A DNA stretch of 64,000 bases, from assembly GCA_036504515.1 (NCBI GenBank), contig DASXVA010000012.1, positions 593,808-657,807 of the forward strand. Direction: 5' to 3'. The notes beneath the pieces are model-generated. The model worked only from the letters and a program-made list of their open reading frames with translations. It searched no databases and was not told where the DNA came from. Each line of letters starts with the position of its first letter. The stretch's first letter is position 1. Positions 36,924 through 44,721 of the stretch are shown piece after piece. Both the position numbers and the translations under genes were made by a program. Source of the DNA: AWTP1-18 sp036504515. Its GTDB lineage: Bacteria; Pseudomonadota; Gammaproteobacteria; Burkholderiales; Rhodocyclaceae.

Positions 36924-37694
36924 ATGTTGAACGAACGCCGCAACGACCTAAGTCTCGACAGTGAAGAAGGCCTGCAACACCCCCAGTACCACGTCGGTCT
37001 GGCCCGCAGCCCCAGCGAAATCCGTGAAGCCCAGAAATTGCGTTACCGTGTTTTTGCCGGTGAAATGGGCGCCACCCTGCATTGCAAGGAAGAAGGCGTC
37101 GATAGCGACTTCTTCGACCCCTACTGCCAGCATCTGATCGTCCGTGACGAAGCCCAGGGCCGCATCGTCGGCACCTACCGCATCCTCACCCCGGAAGCTG
37201 CCCGGCAAGTCGGCGGTTACTACTCCGAAAGCGAGTTTGACCTGACCCGCTTCAACCACCTGCGTTCCCGTCTGGTGGAACTGGGCCGTTCCTGCATTGA
37301 CCCGGAGTACCGCAACGGCACCGTGATCGCCCTGCTGTGGATGAAACTGGCCGAATTCATGGTCAAGAACGGCTACGAGTACCTGATGGGCTGCGCCTCC
37401 ATCAGCATGGCCGATGGCGGCCATAACGCCTCCAACCTGTTTGTCAGCCTGATCGACAAGAATTTGTCGCCGGTGGAATACCGCGGCTTCCCCCGCTCCC
37501 GCCTGCCCTTCGAGCGCCTGACCAACGGCCAGCACGCCGAAGTACCCCCCCTGCTCAAGGGTTATCTGCGCGCCGGTGCCTGGATCTGCGGCGAACCCGC
37601 CTGGGATCCAGATTTCAACACCGCCGACCTGTTGGTGCTGCTGCCCATGTCCCGCATCAATCCCCGTTACGTCCGTCACTTCGTCAAGGGTTGA
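36924..37694 (+). CDS. olsB: OlsB-like N-acyltransferase (ornithine lipid synthesis)
   Basis: A 256-residue GNAT-fold protein of the OlsB/hemolysin-like acyltransferase group: EIREAQKLRYRVFAGEMGA near 30, DPYCQHLIVRDEAQGRIVGTYRIL near 72-95, and ELGRSCIDPEYRNG near 118, the usual acyl-donor loop region. OlsB attaches a 3-hydroxyacyl chain to ornithine, giving lyso-ornithine lipid, a phosphate-free membrane lipid made under phosphate limitation. Placement divergent from pstS with a candidate Pho box supports that role. AAGGAG precedes the ATG. A partner OlsA is not in view; substrate is inferred from family and context. Confidence 0.78.
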   Translation: MLNERRNDLSLDSEEGLQHPQYHVGLARSPSEIREAQKLRYRVFAGEMGATLHCKEEGVDSDFFDPYCQHLIVRDEAQGRIVGTYRILTPEAARQVGGYYSESEFDLTRFNHLRSRLVELGRSCIDPEYRNGTVIALLWMKLAEFMVKNGYEYLMGCASISMADGGHNASNLFVSLIDKNLSPVEYRGFPRSRLPFERLTNGQHAEVPPLLKGYLRAGAWICGEPAWDPDFNTADLLVLLPMSRINPRYVRHFVKG

Positions 37695-37710
37695 GCGGGG
37701 AAGCGGGATC

Positions 37711-38979
37711 ATGAACGACCGGCTGCGCTACGACGCCCTTGATGGCGAGTTTCAGGAACTGGACCGGAAGATGTCGCGGTCCGCAGCACCGGCCCTGCAC
37801 ATTGCGCTGGTGGCCGGCAATGGGCCGACGGCTTTTCCCCTGGCGCCGGAACTGGCGGAGGATTTGCGTCACCTTGGGCAACGGGTGCAACTGATCCGCC
37901 CCCGTAAGCACAAGTGGGAACACCCGGGCAGTGCGGACCGGTTTCAGGAAGTGCTGCTGCCCCGTCATCCGTCCCCGGCTCGTCTGGTCTACCACTGGGG
38001 GCAAAACCGCCCCGATATTGTTCATGTTCTCGACGGCGGCTACCTGGGTTGGGCGGCCACCCATACCGCCCGGCAAATGGGCTTGCCCGTCAGCGTCGGC
38101 TATTCCGGCCAACTCGGCCGCAGCACGCCAACAACGCCCCAGCGCATCAGTGATCGCTGGCAGCAAAAGCTGGCGCAGGGCTGGCAGCGGCATATCTGTA
38201 ACTCGGCCCATGCCCTGCTGGCCAATACCTTTACCGATGCCCAATTGCTGCGCAGCCAGGGGTTGCACAACATCAAGATTTCCCCTCGGGGCATCGATTT
38301 GCATCACTGGAATCCCCGGCAGCGCTCCCTTTCCCTTCGTCATCAGTGGGGCATTCGGGCAGAAACCCCGGTGCTGGCTCATTTGGGGCCAGTGGATGAC
38401 GCGCAGACCATCAACTGCCTGCGCACGACCATGGCGGCCTTGCTGGCGCAGCACCCCCAGGCTCGACTGCTGCTGATTGAAGCGGGACGGATTCCCACTC
38501 GTTTGCAAGCTTTGCGCCCCCTTCGCAGTGAAGACTGGCGCGACCAGCCTCTGGGTCGTCGCAGTGGTGAGCGCAAACCCACCCTTGCCGCCTTGCTGGC
38601 CTCGGCCGATATTTTGCTGATCCCCCATCCGGAAGCCCGGCCGGAACTGATTCCCCACGCCCTGGCCTGCGGCCTGACCGTGATTGCCCGTCGCAACGAA
38701 CTCAGTCAGACCTTTATTGAAGACGGCCACAACGGCTTTCTGGTCGATGTGAAAGACACCGCCCCCGGCGCCAGTGCAGCGGGCTACGCCGAAGCCATCA
38801 CACAATTGAACAACCATCCCACCACGGAACCCCGCCTGCGCCTGCGGGCACCGGCCTCAGTAGCCCATCTGGAACGCAGCCATGCCGCTGACCAGTTGAT
38901 CCGGGTTTTTCGGGAAGTTGCCCAAGGCCATGCCCGTTGCCAGCGGGCCGCCCAGGGCTTGGTGGTAATGCTGGATTAA
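37711..38979 (+). CDS. Glycosyltransferase, GT4-like
   Basis: A 422-residue soluble glycosyltransferase of the GT-B fold. The N-terminal half has the DIVHVLDGGYLGWAATHTARQMGLP pattern, followed by a donor half with KISPRGIDLHHWNP, LAALLASADILLIPHPEARPELIPHALACGLTVIARRNE (the usual nucleotide-sugar binding region) and GFLVDVKDT. It starts 16 bp after the olsB-like gene and is probably co-transcribed. Given the phosphate context it may make a glycolipid that replaces phospholipids; the sugar and acceptor cannot be read from sequence. The start is ATG 37711, not the upstream in-frame Met at 37576, which lies inside olsB. Confidence 0.82.
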   Translation: MNDRLRYDALDGEFQELDRKMSRSAAPALHIALVAGNGPTAFPLAPELAEDLRHLGQRVQLIRPRKHKWEHPGSADRFQEVLLPRHPSPARLVYHWGQNRPDIVHVLDGGYLGWAATHTARQMGLPVSVGYSGQLGRSTPTTPQRISDRWQQKLAQGWQRHICNSAHALLANTFTDAQLLRSQGLHNIKISPRGIDLHHWNPRQRSLSLRHQWGIRAETPVLAHLGPVDDAQTINCLRTTMAALLAQHPQARLLLIEAGRIPTRLQALRPLRSEDWRDQPLGRRSGERKPTLAALLASADILLIPHPEARPELIPHALACGLTVIARRNELSQTFIEDGHNGFLVDVKDTAPGASAAGYAEAITQLNNHPTTEPRLRLRAPASVAHLERSHAADQLIRVFREVAQGHARCQRAAQGLVVMLD

Positions 38980-38981
38980 AG

Positions 38982-39009
38982 ACTCCCCTCTGATTTCACA
39001 AAGGGGAGT
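38982..39009. terminator. Hairpin between the convergent glycosyltransferase and HD-GYP genes
   Basis: ACTCCCCT (38982-38989) pairs with AGGGGAGT (39002-39009), loop 12 bases. T runs are weak on both sides (better on the reverse strand), so it is a modest bidirectional terminator. Confidence 0.6.
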
Positions 39010-39021
39010 TACGACCGAGCG

Positions 39022-40587
39022 TCAGCTCAATGCGGGACGCTTGGCTAGCGTAATGAGATCGGCATCTTCATTACGAATGTGGCTCACCAACCACTGACGC
39101 AGATAGGTCAGCACATCGAAGCGTGCCGTCAGGGGCGTTTCGTGCAGTTCTTGATAGAACTCATCCACCTTCTGCTCGAACTGATGGTGCTGACTGCGCT
39201 GGATATCAATGCGCGAATAAGCGAAGTGCTCCATCATCCGTTCTTCCGCCCGGAAATGGACCTGGGCGTATTTATCCAGGGACTTCAGCACCTTGGCCAC
39301 TTCCCGGGAACTGCGCTTCTGCACCACCACATCGAACAGATTGTTGGTCAGCTCAAACAGGTAGCGGTGATGCTCGTCGATGATGTCGATGCCGACCCGG
39401 AGGGATTCATCCCACTTCACCCAGCGTCCTTCCTGATTGTCCGCCTCGGGTAAATCGAGAATCTGGCCCGGGTCGATGATGTCGTCCCGATAAAGGGCGC
39501 GAATCCGCATGATTTCGGGCATGGCGCGATCAAAGGCGGCGACGACGGAAGGATCGAACTTGCGACCAGACTCCTGCCGAATCCAGGCCACGGCCTGCTC
39601 TACCGGCCAGGGCTCCTTGTAAGGACGGGCCGAGGTCAGCGCGTCGAACACATCGGCAATGGCGCAGATACGGGCCAGCACCGGAATGGCCTCGCCGCTC
39701 AAGCCCTGGGGATAGCCGCTGCCATCCCAGTGCTCATGGTGGGCGCCAGCAATTTCCCGGGCAGCCGCAATCATGGTGTCGTTACCACGCAGGATGCGCT
39801 CGCCGATCTGGGTATGGGTTTTCATGACCTCATATTCGTCATCCGTCAGCCGGCCCGGCTTGAGCAGGATCGCGTCGGAAATACCGATCTTGCCCACATC
39901 GTGCATCGGTGCGGTGATGTAGAGCATTTCCCGCTGATCATCGTTCAGGCCCAGGGCCTTACCGATGACCATGGCGAAATTGGTCATGCGCATCACGTGC
40001 ATGCCTGTCTCGTTGTCCCGGTATTCAGAGGCAGTGCCCAGACGTCGAATGGCTTCGGTTCGCGCTTGTTCCAGCTCGATTTCGCGCACCTTGAGGGTTT
40101 CATTGACGACACAACGGGAAACCATGCCCGACACTGCCATGGACAGATTGACCATGAAATCGAGCTTGTTCTCTGTCGGCTGCCAGTCGGGAGCCAGGAA
40201 CAGGACCACGGCCCCAAAAACATCCTTCCCGGTTTTCATGGGCAACACCAGGCAGCGTTGTTGTTCGCCCAGCATGTCGCCGACTGGTGGCACAAAGGGC
40301 ACCACGCAAGGTTGATCGCAATGGGCGGGAACGCTGGCAATCAGGGCCCGGGCAACTTCCTCATCTTCCCAGAAGTCCGGCAAGCCGTAGAAGGAAACCG
40401 GCACCAGGGCGCCCCGGGGATTCAATAAAAGAATCGCCCCCTGGGAGCGAAAACGGAATGCAGGAATCTGCAGCAATAGCCGCAGCAGGCTTTCCAGCAA
40501 GTCATCCAGATCGGCGCCCGAACTACCTGCCAGGGTCAACTCCAGCACCAGTTTGCTGGCTTCAAGAAAATCTTCGTCGCGACTCAT
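39022..40587 (-). CDS. GAF / HD-GYP / hemerythrin protein, probable oxygen- or iron-responsive c-di-GMP phosphodiesterase
   Basis: A 521-residue soluble protein in three parts. GAF-like region at about 20-160; HD-GYP at about 175-370 with HD (229-230) and the signature HHEHWDGSGYP near 283-293; and a C-terminal hemerythrin domain at about 392-515. The diiron ligands are visible: His406/407 (DEHHRYLF), His444 and Glu448 (HFRAEE), His467/468, and His503 with Asp508 (WLVSHIRNED). Hemerythrin binds O2, so c-di-GMP breakdown is probably tied to oxygen or iron redox state, which fits a diazotroph. Catalytic motifs are intact. Confidence 0.92.
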   Translation of the reverse strand: MSRDEDFLEASKLVLELTLAGSSGADLDDLLESLLRLLLQIPAFRFRSQGAILLLNPRGALVPVSFYGLPDFWEDEEVARALIASVPAHCDQPCVVPFVPPVGDMLGEQQRCLVLPMKTGKDVFGAVVLFLAPDWQPTENKLDFMVNLSMAVSGMVSRCVVNETLKVREIELEQARTEAIRRLGTASEYRDNETGMHVMRMTNFAMVIGKALGLNDDQREMLYITAPMHDVGKIGISDAILLKPGRLTDDEYEVMKTHTQIGERILRGNDTMIAAAREIAGAHHEHWDGSGYPQGLSGEAIPVLARICAIADVFDALTSARPYKEPWPVEQAVAWIRQESGRKFDPSVVAAFDRAMPEIMRIRALYRDDIIDPGQILDLPEADNQEGRWVKWDESLRVGIDIIDEHHRYLFELTNNLFDVVVQKRSSREVAKVLKSLDKYAQVHFRAEERMMEHFAYSRIDIQRSQHHQFEQKVDEFYQELHETPLTARFDVLTYLRQWLVSHIRNEDADLITLAKRPALS

Positions 40588-40804
40588 CTATCTATGTCTC
40601 GCTACCTTTTAAAAACGTCGCTCATGAGCGCGCGAGCGTAGCATGGTCATGAATGGGAAAACTTCGACATAGGTCAAGAAACTGTAAGGTTCATCACAGC
40701 CTCCCGTCGTGGCAAACGGCTTACGTTTGCTTACCGAGTTACGGCACCAGCTACGTAACCAAACCTTAAACTTCAGCTCAGTCTTTTTTCATTCAATCCT
40801 AGCC

Positions 40805-41776
40805 ATGACTGCTCGCCGCTTTTACGTCAGCATTGCCCTGCTACTGCTCTCGCCCACCCTGTTAGCAGGCCCACTGCGGGACAGAATTAAGGAACGGATA
40901 GCCGAACGACAGCAGTCCCGGCAAGAAGCTGATGAGGCTCAAGGCAATGTAACGGCATCAAGCCCAGTCGGCCGCCCGGCAACAAACTCGTCTGTACAAC
41001 GTAATGTGGCCTACGGCTCCGACCCGAAACAAACGTTTGACGTTTACCTCCCGGACCGCCATGAAGCCAATGCACCGGTGATTTTCATGGTCCACGGTGG
41101 TGCCTGGAAAATCGGCGACAAGGATCACAGCAAGGTCGTACAAAACAAGCTGGCCCGCTGGCTACCCAAAGGCTTCATTTTCATCTCGGTGAATTACCCG
41201 ATGCTGCCTCAGGCCGATCCCCTCAAGCAGGCGGACTACGTTGCCCAGGCCTTGGCCTATGCCCAGTCCCACGTCAGCCAGTGGGGCGGAGATTCGAACC
41301 GTTTCATCCTCATGGGCCATTCCGCCGGCGCCCATCTGGTTTCCCTGCTCAGCGCCGACCCGACCATTGCCTTTAGCCAGGGGGCACGGCCCTGGCTGGG
41401 AACCGTTTCCCTCGATAGCGCGGCCATGGATGTCGTCCAGATCATGTCGGCAAAACATTACGGGTTTTACGATGAGGCTTTTGGCAAGGACAGCGACTAC
41501 TGGCGGCGCAGTTCGCCCCTTTATCGCATCACCAGCAAAGCACCGCCCCTGCTGATGGTTTGTTCCAGTCGCCGCAGCGAATCCTGCGGCCAAGCCGACG
41601 GCTTTGCCCACAAAGCAAAAAGCCTGGGCGTTCCCGCCTCAGTGTTAACGCAAAACCTGACCCACAGCGAAATCAACGACAAGCTGGGCCTAGCCGGCCC
41701 CTACACAGATCAAGTTGAGACCTTCATGGCCTCCCTCGACCCCAGCATCAGCGCGCAACTCTCCCAACAGCCGTAA
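40805..41776 (+). CDS. Secreted alpha/beta-hydrolase (esterase-like)
   Basis: A 323-residue exported protein with a signal peptide (ARRFYVSIALLLLSPTLLAG) and the alpha/beta-hydrolase fold of the BD-FAE/esterase-lipase group. Oxyanion motif HGGAW near 99, nucleophile in GHSAGAH near 178, and a late histidine in THSEIND near 291 as the likely catalytic His. Start at ATG 40805. It precedes the arsenic operon but has no link to it that I can see. Substrate unknown. Confidence 0.85.
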   Translation: MTARRFYVSIALLLLSPTLLAGPLRDRIKERIAERQQSRQEADEAQGNVTASSPVGRPATNSSVQRNVAYGSDPKQTFDVYLPDRHEANAPVIFMVHGGAWKIGDKDHSKVVQNKLARWLPKGFIFISVNYPMLPQADPLKQADYVAQALAYAQSHVSQWGGDSNRFILMGHSAGAHLVSLLSADPTIAFSQGARPWLGTVSLDSAAMDVVQIMSAKHYGFYDEAFGKDSDYWRRSSPLYRITSKAPPLLMVCSSRRSESCGQADGFAHKAKSLGVPASVLTQNLTHSEINDKLGLAGPYTDQVETFMASLDPSISAQLSQQP

Positions 41777-41900
41777 GCAGCACGCAGTCCCAGTGACTGC
41801 CGCCCTGAGTCACCTTGGTCAGACCTTCTGGCCAGCCCTCCCCTGCCCGTAAATACACCGCAATGACTTCCCGTCACGGAACCGTCATTGATCTGAAACT

Positions 41901-41924
41901 ATATTTCGACAATAATGGAAATAT
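41901..41924 (+). promoter_or_regulatory. ArsR operator overlapping the arsR start codon
   Basis: ATATTTC (41901-41907) and GAAATAT (41918-41924) form a perfect inverted repeat with a 10-base spacer, as in ArsR/SmtB operators. A -35-like TTGATC (41889) and -10-like AATAAT (41911) spaced 16 bases place transcription start at about the arsR ATG (41923), inside the operator. Confidence 0.72.
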
Positions 41925-42276
41925 GGAAACACTAAACGCCGCCGAACTCCTTGCCGCCCTGGGCCACGAATCCCGTCTTGCCGTTTTCCGCATGTTGGTG
42001 GAAGCGGGACCGGAGGGTATGAACGCCAGTGCCATCGGGGAAAAACTGGGCCTCGCCCCCGCCACCCTCTCCTTTCATCTGGCTCACCTGAGCCGGGTCG
42101 GTTTAATCAAAGGGAAACAGGAAAGTCGTTTCATCTACTACTCCGCCGACTACGGCGCGATGGATGATCTGCTCGCTTTTCTCACCCATAACTGCTGTCA
42201 GGGCAATGCCTGCCTGCCCAAGACTGCAGCGACAGATACCACCGCGAAACGGCGCAGCCAATCCCCGAAAACCTGA
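41923..42276 (+). CDS. arsR: ArsR-family arsenic repressor
   Basis: A 117-residue winged-helix metalloregulator. Core helices AELLAALGHESRLAVFRMLVEAGPEGMNASAIGEKLGL, then recognition helix ATLSFHLAHLSRVGLI, and a C-terminal CC...C motif (HNCCQGNACLP, residues near 86-94), a plausible arsenite-binding site. Start at ATG 41923, where the family begins. There is no good ribosome binding site, and the mRNA may be leaderless. First gene of arsR-arsC-arsC-acr3-arsD-arsA. Confidence 0.93.
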   Translation: METLNAAELLAALGHESRLAVFRMLVEAGPEGMNASAIGEKLGLAPATLSFHLAHLSRVGLIKGKQESRFIYYSADYGAMDDLLAFLTHNCCQGNACLPKTAATDTTAKRRSQSPKT

Positions 42277-42293
42277 TCCTGAAAGGAAACGCC

Positions 42294-42803
42294 ATGACCG
42301 ACCGCATCTTCAATGTGCTCTTTCTGTGTACCGGCAACTCCGCCCGCAGCATCTTGGCCGAAGCCATCCTCAATCATGTAGGTAAGGGGCGTTTTCGCGC
42401 CTTTAGCGCCGGCAGTCACCCCGCCGGCAAGGTGAATCCCTTTGTGCTTGAACTGCTCGCCAGTCAACAACACCCCGTTGAAGACCTCAACAGTAAAAGT
42501 TGGGACATCTTTGCCTTGCCGGACGCACCCCATCTGGATTTTGTCATTACGGTCTGCGACAACGCCGCCGGCGAAGTTTGTCCCGTCTGGCCCGATCAGC
42601 CCATGACGGCCCATTGGGGGATTGAAGATCCTGCGGCGGTTGAAGGTGATAACGAAGCCAAGCGCCAAGCGGTTTCTACCGCCTTCCGTCTCTTGACCCG
42701 TCGCATCTCCCTGTTCACCAGCCTGCCCATTGCCAAGCTCGACGCCATGTCTTTGAAGAAGGAACTCGATGGCATTGGAGACCTGCGCACTAAAGGCGAG
42801 TAA
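42294..42803 (+). CDS. arsC: Arsenate reductase, low-molecular-weight phosphatase type (copy 1)
   Basis: A 169-residue enzyme reducing arsenate to arsenite. P-loop CTGNSARS near 13-20 holds the nucleophilic cysteine; a second pair, VCDNAAGEVCPVWP (8 apart), can form the relay disulfide. Unlike the second copy it has alanine at the position of the extra P-loop cysteine. AAAGGAAA precedes the ATG. It is 17 bp after arsR. Confidence 0.93.
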   Translation: MTDRIFNVLFLCTGNSARSILAEAILNHVGKGRFRAFSAGSHPAGKVNPFVLELLASQQHPVEDLNSKSWDIFALPDAPHLDFVITVCDNAAGEVCPVWPDQPMTAHWGIEDPAAVEGDNEAKRQAVSTAFRLLTRRISLFTSLPIAKLDAMSLKKELDGIGDLRTKGE

Positions 42804-42839
42804 TGCCACTCACTACCTTATTGAACCTGTGATCTGATC

Positions 42840-43253
42840 ATGACTGCTGAAAAAACCGTCCTGGTGCTCTGCACTGGAAACTCCTGCCGCTCCCAGATGG
42901 CCGAAGCCATCATCAACCATGACTTGGCGGGTCTGGTCCGGGGCCTTTCTGCTGGTACCAAACCCCAGCCCCAAGTAGCCGATGGTGCCCTTGAGGCCTT
43001 GAAACTGATCGGCCTGCCGACCGATGGACTGCATCCCAAGGACCTGGATGCAGTCCTGAATGAAGCCATCGATCTGGTGATCACCGTTTGCGACAACGCC
43101 AAGGAAAGCTGCCCGATCTTCCCCCGCCCCGTGCCCCGCATTCACTTGCCGTTCCATGACCCCCATGGCGAGCCCCTGGAAAGTTTCATCGCCGTACGTG
43201 AAGATATCCGGGCCCGTTTGATTCCTGCGATCCGCGAGGCCCTTGCCCTATGA
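42840..43253 (+). CDS. arsC: Arsenate reductase, low-molecular-weight phosphatase type (copy 2)
   Basis: A 137-residue arsenate reductase close to the Staphylococcus aureus ArsC layout: CTGNSCRSQMAEA near 12-24, with both P-loop cysteines, and the relay pair VCDNAKESCPIFP (7 apart) coupling to thioredoxin. The end overlaps acr3 by 4 bases. Two dissimilar copies in tandem suggest different reductants or conditions rather than a recent duplication. Confidence 0.93.
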   Translation: MTAEKTVLVLCTGNSCRSQMAEAIINHDLAGLVRGLSAGTKPQPQVADGALEALKLIGLPTDGLHPKDLDAVLNEAIDLVITVCDNAKESCPIFPRPVPRIHLPFHDPHGEPLESFIAVREDIRARLIPAIREALAL

Positions 43254-44317
43254 GCGCCCAGTGTGAAGTTGCCGTAAAGGCGGGGATGGATGCGCCCATG
43301 AGCCTGTTCGAGCGGTTCCTGACCCTATGGGTCCTCCTTTGCATCTTGGCCGGGATTCTTCTCGGCCAGGTCGCCCCGGGCGTTTTCAAGGCCATCGGTT
43401 CCATGGAAGTTGCCCAGGTCAATTTGCCAGTGGGTCTGCTGATCTGGGTGATGGTGATCCCGATGCTGATCAAGGTGGATTTCCACGCCCTCCATGAGGT
43501 GCGTCAGCACGTCAAAGGGATTGGTGTCACCCTGTTTGTGAACTGGCTGGTCAAGCCCTTCTCCATGGCCTTGTTGGCCTGGTTTTTCATCCGCCACCTG
43601 TTTGCCCCATTGCTGCCAGCGGACCAGATCGACAGCTATATCGCCGGCCTTATCCTGCTGGCCGCTGCACCTTGTACCGCCATGGTCTTCGTCTGGAGTC
43701 GTCTGACCAATGGCGACCCGCTATTCACCCTGTCCCAGGTTGCCCTCAACGACAGCATCATGGTGGTGGCCTTTGCCCCCATCGTCGCCCTGTTGCTGGG
43801 CATTTCCGCCATCACGGTGCCCTGGGATACGTTGTTCACCTCGGTGGTGCTCTACATTGTGATTCCGGTGATTCTGGCCCAGTTACTGCGCAAGGTTTTG
43901 CTCAGCAAGGGGCAGGAAAGCTTTGACGCCGCCATGGCGAAAATCGGCCCCTGGTCCATCAGTGCCTTGTTGGCCACCCTGGTTCTGCTGTTTGCCTTTC
44001 AGGGCGAAGCCATCATCAAGCAGCCTCTGGTCATCGGTCTGCTGGCGGTACCGATCCTGATCCAGGTATTTTTCAACTCCGCCTTAGCTTATGGACTGAA
44101 CCGGGCAGTTGGCGAAAAACACAACATCGCCTGCCCCTCAGCCCTGATCGGCGCCTCCAACTTTTTTGAACTGGCCGTCGCTGCCGCCATCAGCCTCTTC
44201 GGCTTTGAGTCCGGTGCTGCCCTGGCGACCGTGGTCGGCGTCCTGATCGAGGTACCGGTGATGCTGCTGGTGGTCAAGGTGGTCAATCAGTCCAAAGGCT
44301 GGTACGAAGCAAAATAA
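43250..44317 (+). CDS. acr3: Arsenite efflux transporter Acr3
   Basis: A 355-residue membrane protein with about ten helices and the Acr3 signature with the essential cysteine in APCTAMVFVWSRLTNGDP near 142, plus ASNFFELAVAAAISLFG near 302. It exports arsenite and may be energised by ArsA. Start ATG 43250 overlaps arsC copy 2; a second Met (APMSLFERFL) is possible. Confidence 0.95.
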   Translation: MSAQCEVAVKAGMDAPMSLFERFLTLWVLLCILAGILLGQVAPGVFKAIGSMEVAQVNLPVGLLIWVMVIPMLIKVDFHALHEVRQHVKGIGVTLFVNWLVKPFSMALLAWFFIRHLFAPLLPADQIDSYIAGLILLAAAPCTAMVFVWSRLTNGDPLFTLSQVALNDSIMVVAFAPIVALLLGISAITVPWDTLFTSVVLYIVIPVILAQLLRKVLLSKGQESFDAAMAKIGPWSISALLATLVLLFAFQGEAIIKQPLVIGLLAVPILIQVFFNSALAYGLNRAVGEKHNIACPSALIGASNFFELAVAAAISLFGFESGAALATVVGVLIEVPVMLLVVKVVNQSKGWYEAK

Positions 44318-44337
44318 TCATTCACGAGGAGATAAAA

Positions 44338-44706
44338 ATGAAAAAGCTCGAAGTCTTTGATCCCGCCATGTGCTGTTCCACCGGCGTTTGCGGCGTGGAA
44401 GTCGATCCCGTTCTGGCCCAGTTCTCCGCCGACCTGAAATGGGTTGAAGAACACGGTATCAGTGTGACCCGCCATAACCTCGGCCAGGAACCCCAGGCCT
44501 TTGCCAGCAATCCTGACGTGGTGAAGGAAATGGAAGCCGGCATTGACCGACTGCCCATCCTGGCGATAGACGGCCACATCGTTTCCACCGGCATTTATCC
44601 CTCCCGCCAGCAGTTGGCGCAAAAGCTCGGCATCACCCTGACCACGGCAGAAAAGCCCCACATCAAGGTAGGCAGTGCCTGCAAGCCCAATTCCGGCTGC
44701 TGCTGA
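44338..44706 (+). CDS. arsD: Arsenic metallochaperone ArsD
   Basis: A 122-residue protein that hands arsenite to ArsA. Binding cysteines Cys12, Cys13 and Cys18 (MCCSTGVCGV) are intact, and a C-terminal CC pair is present (CKPNSGCC). It sits between acr3 and arsA, 20 bp after acr3, with GAGGAG before the ATG. Confidence 0.95.
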   Translation: MKKLEVFDPAMCCSTGVCGVEVDPVLAQFSADLKWVEEHGISVTRHNLGQEPQAFASNPDVVKEMEAGIDRLPILAIDGHIVSTGIYPSRQQLAQKLGITLTTAEKPHIKVGSACKPNSGCC

Positions 44707-44721
44707 AAGCACAGGGACACC

